Source of the DNA: Theristus sp. LFF4_11 | Lineage: Eukaryota; Nematoda; Chromadorea; Monhysterida; Xyalidae | DNA length: 15,204 nucleotides | Assembly (NCBI GenBank): GCA_030248135.1 | Contig: JASANC010002924.1 | Coordinates: 1 to 15,204 of the forward strand | Direction of reading: 5' to 3' | Shown here: piece after piece, positions 8,656 to 15,204 of the stretch | How positions within the stretch are numbered: position 1 is the stretch's first letter | Layout: each line of letters starts with the position of its first letter | Translations under genes and position numbers: made by a program | The notes under the pieces: model-generated | What the model was told of the DNA's origin: nothing | Databases searched by the model: none | Seen by the model: the letters and a program-made list of their open reading frames with translations, nothing else

Positions 8656-8781
8656 GTCCCGCTTTCGCTACTGCTCCCTGAAAAATTCTGAACAACTTTC
8701 ATTAAAAAATTTAAAAAAATTTTTTTTAAGAAAAAAATAGAAAATTTTTTTTTCTTGTCATTTCTAGGCCTGCGGCCTGCC

Positions 8782-9512
8782 CCATACCATAACACAGGAA
8801 AGAAAAAAATGCAAAAACTAAACCGATCCTTGAGTGCTACATTATGAAAGAAATGCACATGCATCTTCATCAAAAATCCATTCCACTGGCACGGGTGCTG
8901 CGGCTGCACACGCACATCATCTACCCATATATGCGGAAGTGTAGGGAACCCATTTGTAAAGCTGGCAAGCTGGTCGATGCGGAAAATAAAACAGAAAACA
9001 AACCAAAACGATGAACTGATTTCATTCATCGTTACATTATCAGTTTCTCCTTCAATTCTACAGTTTTTATTGTTGTTCCAAAGGGTGTTGTGAGTTCTTT
9101 CTGTCTGTTCCCTCTTCCGTAGTGCAAGCAAAAAAATTGGTGATGTGTTCTGTTCAGTTTGACTTTTGGGCTTTCATTTAAGAAAATCGGTTGAAATCAA
9201 TTTTCAGTGATATTTTGTCTCCTGTGCCGTTCCGTTTGTACAGTTCAGAATCAGCGTGCAGAGTCGTCGTGATCTAGTGAAACGTGCAACCAATCACCAT
9301 GTCACTTGTTTGTTTTTTTTGGGTCAACCAATCAGGCCGGTCTTTTTCGCCATTGGAATCGCGAACAATGGCCGAAAGACCATGAATGGCGCCGCTTTGT
9401 TTTCAGCTTCTTCACTGCGCTTCTTAATCAAAGAAGTTGCAACAAGTTGGAATTGCATTATCTTTGCTTTGATTGAAAAACAAAACAAAAGAAAACTACA
9501 AATGAATTGGCT
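8782..9512. other. Non-transposon island between elements B and E
   Basis: About 730 bases of unique sequence separate the two related elements. A minus-strand frame opening at ATG 9029 stays open past 8782. It contains the coding-like segment IDQLASFTNGFPTLPHIW (about 8914-8967), continuing VDDVRVQPQHPCQWNGF, with a possible acceptor at GACCAG or GCCAG and possible donors at GTAGAT and downstream. I do not recognise the family. Upstream of that ATG an inverted repeat AACGATGAA / TTCATCGTT spans about 9011-9037. It may be an isolated exon or the start of a gene now wrecked by element B. Confidence 0.3.
9290..9356. promoter_or_regulatory. Cluster of three CCAAT motifs
   Basis: CCAATCA at 9290-9296, CCAATCAGG at 9328-9336 and ATTGG (reverse CCAAT) at 9352-9356. 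Spacing of 38 and about 24 bases fits an NF-Y-type promoter, possibly for the minus-strand exon-like frame that starts about 260 bases away. There is no transcript evidence. Confidence 0.35.
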
Positions 9513-10187
9513 GGCACACCTAGAGATGTAAGGGGCAAAAAAAATTTTTTTTAATTTAAAAAAAAAGTAAAAAAAAGAGCATTTTTTTTATTTTTTTATT
9601 AAAAATTTTTGAAATTTTTTCTTTAATGTGCCCTGAAAATGCCGTTTTTGGCATAATTTTTCGAAAGTTCAACAAAAATTTTCTTTGACTTTACCTTGTC
9701 ACTTAGTCTTCAACGCTACAGGTGGTATTCTGGATTGATTTATCGACTGTTTTTAGCCTTGGTGAGTGATGATCGACTCGCGCATTGAAGTACTTGAGCG
9801 TCGCAAAGGCTAGTTCAACAAATTCCGATGCCGCTAAGGTGAGATAGAAGCAGAGAACTCACATTTACGCATCGTTTTTCAGGATCTCGAAAGGTCGAAA
9901 TTGCACTGTCTGCCACTGCAAGCGTAACTTCGTTGGTTGCTCGTTGCTGTTTCGCCTCGTGTCGTCAGCATGATCACACCGGTTTGTTGTTGAACTTGTT
10001 TCCGTGTTATTTGAGGTGAATTGAGAGGCAAAACACGAGACGTGATGTCGTCGGTGGGAAAATGGGGTCGCCGAAACCAAGTCTGAAATTTTCACCCTCC
10101 TCCCATATGAGTGGGGGTCATATGGTAAGTCGGTGGCTCCTCAGATGGTGATATTCGGACTCCCTGAAAAATTCTGAACAACTTTCA

Positions 10188-11424
10188 TCTATATTATTAA
10201 ATTTACAAAGTGTCTGTGTGTCTGTGCGTGGCACTTTTTTTGCAATTTGAATTGGCGCCCTTTTTTGCTACTTAAGAAAACTCCATCTCAATTTCCTTAA
10301 CCTATTTTTTATTAATGCCAGTTGAGATTGTTTTCTCAAAACGTCGCTCTTCATAGCTGGAGTCATCATGATACTCTTTGGTCAACAGAGACAGTTCGGC
10401 GCAGCATAGGCAAATGAAAGCGGTGGCTGATCAAAAAAAAAATTGATGATCGACAGGGAAAGATGTAACAAAAACGTCTTTGAAAAAAGTTTGAACTTTT
10501 TTTGTTTTAAAAAATCGGGTAGCACAAAACACACATTGACATCGGCATTGCAAGTTGCACTTTGGATTCAAAACAAGTAAATTTCATTGAAATTGATACT
10601 CCATGTTTCATTTTCAAATTGATACTCCATGGTTTATGCGCGATAATTTCAACGTAACGCACAATGGGCAACTGGCAATTGTTGCTGCTCAAAACTTGAC
10701 GAGCGACTGCGAAAGATGTAACAAAACCGTCTTTGAAAAAAGTTAGTTTTTTAATTGGGTCGAAATGGTATTTACCATTCATTTTCACTTTGCAAAATGT
10801 TTGGGTCATGTTGGGGTAAACGGGTAAAAAAAGCAATGACTGCAAAACGAAATTATAAACGTCACTTTTTGTTTCTTCTATTCATTTTCACTTTAGAAAA
10901 AAGGCTTGGCTTATGTTAGGGTAACCGGGTAAAAGAAGCATTAGCTTTTTAAAACGGGTATTTTTTAATGAAAAAAACGTTAATTTTTGTATTTTTAATT
11001 CAATCTTACTTAACTTACAAAAAGGCTTGACTTAGGTTAGGATGAACGGGTAAAAATAGCAAAATCATAAACTTCGCATTTTCACTTTACAAAAAAGGCT
11101 TGGCTTAGGTAAACGGGTAAGCATTAGCTTTTTTAAAACGGGTAAATGAAAAAAACGTTAGTTTTTATATTTTTTATTCAATTTTAGTTAACTTAAAAAG
11201 GCTTGCCTTCGGTTAGGGCAAACGGGTAAAAATAGCAAAATCATAAACTTCGCATTTTTAATTAATTTAAATACATTAAAAAATATTGTATTGTAGGCGA
11301 CTTCACGGCAGCACAAGGTAAATTTTCTTCAGGGTTATTATTCAGTAAACGTTACTGTTTTTTCTTTCTAAGTCAATGCCACTTGGCATTGATTAAGCCA
11401 CATACGCTCGGGTCAATAGGCTAG
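10188..11424 (+). mobile_element. Non-autonomous Helitron inserted in element E
   Basis: It starts TCTATATTATTAAATTTAC followed by GTGTCTGTGTGTCTGTG and ends GGCTAG, placed exactly between A (10187) and T (11425). These are the textbook Helitron rules: 5' TC, 3' CTAG, insertion between A and T, no target duplication. Element B gives the empty site (AACTTTCATTAAAAAA). A stem of 8 bp with a 4-base loop (TCAATGCC/GGCATTGA, 11373-11392) lies 32 bases before the 3' end, somewhat further than the usual 10-20. No Rep or helicase coding sequence is present, so it depends on an autonomous partner. Confidence 0.85.
10780..11265 (+). repeat. Degenerate tandem repeats inside the Helitron
   Basis: About five imperfect copies of a core like AAAAAGGCTTGGCTTAGG followed by TTAGGGTAAACGGGTAAAA, alternating with TTCATTTTCACTTT and AGCAAAATCATAAACTTCGC. 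A larger unit of roughly 190-200 bp repeats at least twice. Earlier in the Helitron, GAAAGATGTAACAAAA with GTCTTTGAAAAAAGTT also occurs twice (about 10459 and 10711). Internal tandem repeats are common in non-autonomous Helitrons. Confidence 0.7.
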
Positions 11425-11505
11425 TTAAAAAAAAAATTTAAAAAAAAAATTTTTTTTTAAGAAAAAAATAGAAATTTTTTTTTTCTTGACATCTCTAGGC
11501 ACACC

Positions 11506-11692
11506 CTTCTAAAACATCCATTTCTATTTCTAAAGCGTGAGTGCTGATAATTCACGCTCTGGTTCTTTTTGTGCTGTTTAGTACAAAATATTTCTTTCCC
11601 TATGCAGGCCAACCCATTTTCACCCTATCAAAAAGGCTTGGCTTAGGATTGGATTGGATTAGGATTAGGTTTAGGTTTTAGGGGTTAGGGGC
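11506..11692. repeat. Spacer with a telomere-like degenerate TTAGG tract
   Basis: Unique sequence after element E, then AAAAAGGCTTGGCTTAGG (about 11631-11647), the same core found repeatedly in the Helitron, running into a degenerate array of GGATT, TTAGG, TTTAGG and TTAGGGG (about 11643-11690). The tract is too irregular to be a functional telomere. It may be part of a second, truncated Helitron or of the damaged left end of the adjoining hAT-like fragment. Confidence 0.5.
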
Positions 11693-11867
11693 TTTTAGGT
11701 TTTACGAGGTAATATCAAAGAAAATTTTTGTTGAACTTTCGAAAAATTGTGCCAAAATTGAGGTTTTCAGAGCATATTAGAGGAAATTTTTTCGATTTTT
11801 TTTTTGAATCGGCATTTTTTTGTTTTTTTAATCACTAAAAAAATTTTGATTTTTGTTTAACAACCCT
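11693..11867 (-). mobile_element. Truncated, inverted copy of the D-type element
   Basis: Reading on the minus strand, 11867 to 11693 begins AGGGTTGTTAAACAAAAAT and continues through CCTCTAATATGCTCTGAAAAC and TTCGAAAGTTCAACAAAAAT to ACCTCGTAAAACCT, matching element D 6936 to about 7132. The other end and a target duplication are not found, so it is 3'-truncated where the TTAGG-rich tract begins. It lies about 140 bases upstream of the ZNRD2 start codon. Confidence 0.8.
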
Positions 11868-12009
11868 CCTAGACAGAAGTCCTACTGTCCTACACCTGCG
11901 TGCGCTACCGACACGACAAAATTTGAAAAAAAGGTTTTTGTTTAACATTAACAAATAACAACCCCAGCGTAGCTTACCAGAAACATAGAAGAAGAAAAAT
12001 TACTTGGGA
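11868..12009 (+). promoter_or_regulatory. Probable promoter and 5' leader of ZNRD2
   Basis: The only unique sequence between the truncated D-type fragment and the ZNRD2 ATG. No TATA box or other strong motif is seen; the 60 bases before the ATG are A-rich. The assignment rests on position only. Confidence 0.35.
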
Positions 12010-13864
12010 ATGTCGGCCGCTACAACACTTCCACCGCCGAAACTGAACGGAATTCGTGAATTAACACGCGCCGAAATGGAAGCTGCTGAAGCACGACGAC
12101 GGTTAGTGATAGTGATGCGATGTTGTAGGCGTTTTTTGAGAATGCTGGAAAAGGGAATGGAATGTTGCACAAGCACAAATACAGAGATGGGTCTTGTCAC
12201 GTCACCGTTTATACTTCAAAGACGTTTGTAATGTTTGTTCGCTGAAATTTACGTTGTTGGTTTTTTCAAATATAAACATCACACAGTGTGTTGAAAAGTT
12301 GCAGACGTCGGGACGAGATCAGCAAACGAATGGGCGACTATTTGCTGAAGGGGTACAAAATGCTGAACGAATATTGTTCTGACTGCGATGTCGGTCCATT
12401 TTTTGTTTGCGTTTCACATTGTTTGGTAAGAGAGATTTAGTTTTGGTTCTATCTGGATCAAATTCGAAAATCCTACGATTGTTCGGGAGAGTTCAAGGTC
12501 AGTTCGTATTCGTGATGTCGGTCGGCTAGCGCATTGATAAAGACGGTTTTTTTTCTGATGTTTCCAGTGATCCGATCTTTTTGTATTGGTTTTTTAGAAT
12601 ATTCTCCTGGCGACGCGCGACGACACTCGATACTGCGTCGCATGCAGCGAACTGGAAGGCGACGGTGATCATGGTTAGTTGGCAATGATTTTGTAAATGA
12701 TGCTTTGTTTGATTGAACACAAAAAAAACGAAGCGGCTTGGGTTGTCGGAATTGCGCTGCACGGTGTTGAGTTAAAAGGCCGTGCAATACGAAACGTTTT
12801 TTTTTTCTTTGCTTGCGCCACACGTCAATTTTGGTGTATAAGAAACAAAGGCACTGGCAAAACGTGCGTGGCAACGAATGAACTTTCAGTGTGAGAAAAT
12901 ATAACACCAATACTCGTCTGCGTGTCTTGTGCCGGTGTGTTTGTTTGGTTCGACTGAGCGTGCAACAACTGTGTCTGTAACGGAGTACGGACTGTCTTCA
13001 GACCAGGACGTGACCGAGTTCAGAAATGTGTGGTTTCCTTCGCAGATTGTCTGTGTTGCAGATGACGCCGACGGCGGCGCCGGCACACGCGCGTTGGTCG
13101 CTGAAGTGCCGCTCGAGCAAAGCCTCAATTTGGTGAACTCAAACGAGCAGAACGCCGTCGCCAGCAAGGTTCCATCCATTCATTTTTAAGTTGTGCAAAA
13201 AAGCAACAAACTCCGATAAACACGAAGGCTGATAACGTAAAAAAAAATGTTGTCTGTCATGCATAGGTTTAGTCAAACCTGCCGGAAAGAAAAAACGTTC
13301 ATTCATTACAGAAGAAAGCGTTTCAGAAAAAATACAGAAGCGCCAGATTTTCGTGTTCGTGTTTCGTTCGCGTTCATTTTTGTCTGCATGCACGCATCCA
13401 AATCAACCAATTTTTTAATGGTTGTTCTCTGCATTTCGGCCCGGCCAACATCATATGCAGAAGAGGTGATGGCCTCATTAGTGATGATGAACCACTTGAG
13501 TCACAAAAGCATGAAAAAGCTAACGAATTGCGATGCAGCGTGAGCATGTCCGGGGGCCAATGCTTCTCGAAGCGTTTCACATCTCACAAGTGGTTTTGTT
13601 CCTGGAGGCGTCGAAAACGAAAACCGGCTCTTAATTATTTTTCTGTCGCAGCAGTCACGCACACGGGCGTCCGGTGGTGTAGGCACCGCTGCTGGTAGCA
13701 AGAAAGCGTTGATTCTGACGAAGGCGCGCAATTCGGTCGAGATGAAAATTGGCTGGGCGACGAAGCGCCTGAACTCGACCGAGTCACTGGACGAATGCTC
13801 GGCGCTGGCGAAGCTCATTGGCGAGCTGGCGGAAACGTTGGCGAGCCTGGAGAAGCTGACGTAA
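12010..13864 (+). CDS. ZNRD2: ZNRD2 (SSSCA1/p27 autoantigen) homologue, complete, five exons
   Basis: ZNRD2 is a small zinc-ribbon protein, the Sjogren syndrome/scleroderma autoantigen p27 family; its exact role is poorly defined. Exons 12010-12101, 12305-12389, 12598-12673, 13062-13168 and 13652-13864 join in frame to 190 residues (the human protein is about 199). Residues 27-51 (EARR, then EISKRMGDYLLKGYKML) form the conserved first helix. The zinc ribbon is CSDC (55-58) and CVAC (72-75), with NILLATRDDTRYCVAC matching the human GTILLQ...YCVAC segment; an acidic linker ELEGDGDHDD follows. The C-terminal helix (about 139-189, ALILTKARNSVE to LAKLIGELAETLASLEKL) matches the human C-terminus. 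Introns are 203, 208, 388 and 483 bases. Exon 4 could start earlier (after TCTTCAG, 13002) in the same phase; 13062 was chosen for its pyrimidine tract and acidic continuity. A 79-base segment at about 13460-13538 has good splice borders but breaks the frame. Confidence 0.88.
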
Positions 13865-13916
13865 AGTGCGCTCTATAAAAGTGAATAGTGCTTGCAAAGT
13901 GAAGTGAATAGTTCTA

Positions 13917-14105
13917 CTCCAGGGTGTTCCAAAATTTGGACCTTGACAAATTCCGCTTGAATACTTGAACCCAAGTTTATTTTTGACCGAAGCTTGCCAT
14001 TGATTGGATTGATATTTTTTAATTTCGACGCAAAACTCTTTGTCATGTCTCAAACATTTTTTTTTCCAGAATATGTAGAAGACTAACTTTTGGAACTCCC
14101 TGGAG
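13917..14105. mobile_element. 189-bp mariner-like miniature element
   Basis: Flanked by TA at 13915-13916 and 14106-14107. Ends are inverted repeats: left CTCCAGGGTGTTCCAAAAT, right read inwards CTCCAGGGAGTTCCAAAAG. A TA duplication with CAGGGTGTTCCAAAA-type ends fits Tc1/mariner-type elements. It is non-coding and lies 52 bases after the ZNRD2 stop codon, so it probably falls in that gene's 3' untranslated region or just beyond. Confidence 0.8.
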
Positions 14106-14131
14106 TAAAAATGTTTACTTTTCAAACACTA

Positions 14132-14581
14132 CCGTATTACCTCTATTAAACCCCCCCCCAAAATTAAACCCCCCCCCCAAAAAATAAACCCCCACCCCCT
14201 CGACAAGTTTCCAAATAATCTCCCCCCCAAAAATAAACCCCCATGGGGGTTTATTAGAAACCTGTTTGAAACACATACCTAGCGAATTCAGTGGCTGAAT
14301 GCAGTGACATTGGTGAAATTGTGCTACCAAAGGCCCCAAAGGGATGAGTTGGCGGTAATTTCATTACAAAAGGCTGTTACCAAAGGAAATCTCTGTGAAA
14401 AGTAGAAGTTTCTGCGACTTCCTTCCTGCCATGGAAGGTATTTTTGCCATTTTGCCCACCCCTAAAAATGGTTTCCAAATAAACCCCCCCCCCAAAACTA
14501 CTCCCCCCCAAAAATAAACCCCCACCCCCAGAAGTCGCTGAAGAAATAAACCCCCATGGGGGTTTAATAGAGGTAATACGG
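14132..14581. mobile_element. 450-bp TA-flanked miniature element with C-rich arms
   Basis: Flanked by TA at 14130-14131 and 14582-14583. The terminal inverted repeat is perfect over 24 bases and starts CCGTATTACCTCTATTAAAC. Inside, AATAAACCCCC units recur between C runs. Two units form palindromes around CCATGG; the one at 14232-14255 is perfect over 24 bases. The TA duplication points to a Tc1/mariner-type or related transposase. AATAAA hexamers (for example 14183-14188 and 14232-14237) are carried downstream of ZNRD2 and could act as its poly(A) signals; this is inference. It is non-coding. Confidence 0.82.
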
Positions 14582-14583
14582 TA

Positions 14584-15204
14584 TTCACTTTCATAGAACT
14601 GACCACTGGTGCTTGTCGGAAGCCGGTGTTGTGGTGCATTCGTTTGTTCATTGAACGAGCGCAGTATTGTGCGCAGTCATGCAACACACACGCGCTCATA
14701 CTTTATACAATATCGCAGCCACGATTTCTATTTCCACTGTGTCGTGTCGTGTCCGTGTGTACGCACCAAAAAAAACTAACTCCTCCTTGAACGATGACGT
14801 CGCAAGTGTGTGTGTGCTTGTTTGCGACTGTACAACAGTACGTTGGTGTAACAGTGCACTGGCTTCAGATTAGGAGTTTAGTTTTGTGAGAGCTCTTGCG
14901 ATATTGTACCGTTTGGCTGTTTTTTTCGAATATAGTGAAACTTTTGAAATTCTTGGCAAGCAGCTGATTTGTCTGTTTTTTTTTGTTGCACTGGACTCAG
15001 TGAGTCAGCTTGATACAGCCAATCAGCGCAAATAAAAAAAATTCTCAGGTGTGCAAATAGGCTGCATGTGTGGAGAGTGGAAGTGAGGCTGTGTGTTATG
15101 GTTTCACGGTTTATTGCATCCTGGTCGGGAGAAATCTCACAAATCGGTTGTTTTTGTTTTGTTTTGCAATGTGATTCGGTGCCAGAAAATTTGTCTCCGA
15201 AAAG
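14584..15204. other. Right-hand unique region, no gene recognised
   Basis: No convincing exon on either strand. Motifs seen: a CRE-like TGACGTCG (14795-14802), the palindrome GACTCAGTGAGTC (14994-15006) containing the AP-1/MARE-like TGAGTCAGC (15001-15009), and CCAATCAGC (15019-15027) ten bases further on. This may be a promoter for a gene to the right of the window. Confidence 0.4.

Larger units (their letters stand above)
5847..8673. mobile_element. Element C: hAT-like, poly-C/G-rich, inserted in element B
   Basis: Perfect 8-bp duplication CTCCCTGA at 5839-5846 and 8674-8681. Left end CAGTAGCGAAAGTGCGGG; right end read inwards CAGTAGCGAAAGCGGG. CAGTAGCG-type ends with an 8-bp duplication are classic hAT. 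Element E shows the same site uninterrupted (GGACTCCCTGAAAAATTC), which proves insertion into a B copy. After removing nested element F the body is about 1.02 kb and very unusual: runs of 7-14 C or G, repeated GTGCAC motifs and (TATC)n blocks. It has no transposase and must be moved by another element's enzyme. Confidence 0.88.
5202..8766. mobile_element. Element B: hAT-like non-autonomous element, outer shell of a nest
   Basis: The left end begins TAGAGATGTAAGGGTC and the right end, read inwards, begins TAGAAATGACAAG. Flanks are GGCCTGCC (5194-5201) and GGCCTGCG (8767-8774), an 8-bp duplication with one mismatch. The element is split by element C. Without it, the core (5202-5846 plus 8682-8766) is about 730 bp and nearly identical to element E. 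The core has A/T-rich subterminal tracts and a unique middle, with a conserved stretch near 5325-5360 (GGCACAATTTTTCGAAAG). It has no transposase gene; the 76-codon minus-strand frame at 5544-5774 is repeated in E only because the whole element is. Confidence 0.85.
9521..11497. mobile_element. Element E: hAT-like sister of B, interrupted by a Helitron
   Basis: Perfect 8-bp duplication GGCACACC at 9513-9520 and 11498-11505. Left end TAGAGATGTAAGGGGC; right end read inwards TAGAGATGTCAAG. 9521-10170 is nearly identical to 5202-5846 of element B in the same orientation, with differences mainly in homopolymer length plus scattered single bases. Without the 1237-bp Helitron, E is 740 bp. The closeness of B and E suggests recent amplification or gene conversion. 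It is non-coding. Confidence 0.88.

Noticed and set aside
7641..8691. Proline- and glycine-rich frames on both strands
   Set aside because: They translate the C and G runs of element C and end or start at homopolymers.
5544..10095. Two matching 76-codon minus-strand frames at 5544-5774 and 9865-10095
   Set aside because: They are repeated only because they lie inside sister elements B and E. The frame has no domain and the diverged element D does not keep it.
5194..11505. Elements B and E read first as flanked by 6-bp duplications (GCCTGC, GCACAC), which would suggest Maverick- or Dada-type elements
   Set aside because: Moving the ends by one base to TAGAG gives 8-bp duplications (perfect in E, 7/8 in B), in line with D, F, C and A. 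hAT-like is the simpler reading.
11643..11690. Interstitial telomere
   Set aside because: The units are irregular (GGATT, TTAGG, TTTAGG, TTAGGGG) and short; no uniform telomere repeat is present.
12473..12910. 145-codon minus-strand frame
   Set aside because: It is antisense to ZNRD2 exon 3 and its flanking introns; the plus-strand zinc-ribbon exon explains the open frame.
13460..13538. Extra ZNRD2 exon with good acceptor and donor
   Set aside because: Its 79-base length breaks the reading frame between exons 4 and 5, and the family needs no extra segment there.

Overview
The window is nuclear DNA from an intron-rich eukaryote, most likely an invertebrate animal, although the species cannot be named from the sequence. 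The reasons are two conserved eukaryotic genes split by GT-AG introns of about 70-480 bases, abundant A/T and C/G homopolymers, a trinucleotide microsatellite, and a dense load of cut-and-paste and rolling-circle transposons. No tRNA, rRNA, CRISPR array or bacterial operon was seen.

Two genes can be rebuilt exon by exon. On the minus strand (4930 down to about 2238) lies the N-terminal half of a GPAA1/GAA1 homologue, a subunit of the GPI transamidase of the endoplasmic reticulum. Seven exons join in frame to about 283 codons. The C-terminal multi-membrane-span half is not recognisable in the 2.2 kb left of exon 7. On the plus strand (12010-13864) lies a complete five-exon ZNRD2 (SSSCA1/p27 autoantigen) homologue of 190 residues, with both CxxC zinc knuckles and the conserved C-terminal helix. 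The two genes point away from each other. I see no functional link between them.

The roughly 7 kb between their starts is mostly a transposon graveyard that can be resolved by target-site duplications. Element B (5202-8766) contains C (5847-8673), which contains F (5885-7683), which contains D (6934-7671). The inner three have perfect 8-bp duplications and matched inverted ends; B's duplication is 7 of 8. Element E (9521-11497), a near-identical sister of B, carries a Helitron (10188-11424). E shows the empty site for C, and B shows the empty site for the Helitron. Removing the insertions leaves cores of about 730-740 bp for B, D and E, so these are one family of non-autonomous hAT-like elements. 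Another hAT-like element, A (819-1974), lies beyond the 3' side of GPAA1, and two TA-flanked mariner-like miniature elements (13917-14105 and 14132-14581) follow ZNRD2.

Other areas: 1-810 holds a four-unit 31-bp repeat with CCAAT-type motifs and several TACGTCA motifs, looking like a promoter. 8782-9512 is a non-transposon island with CCAAT motifs and an unassigned minus-strand exon-like frame. 14584-15204 has no recognisable gene but has CRE-, AP-1/MARE- and CCAAT-like motifs.
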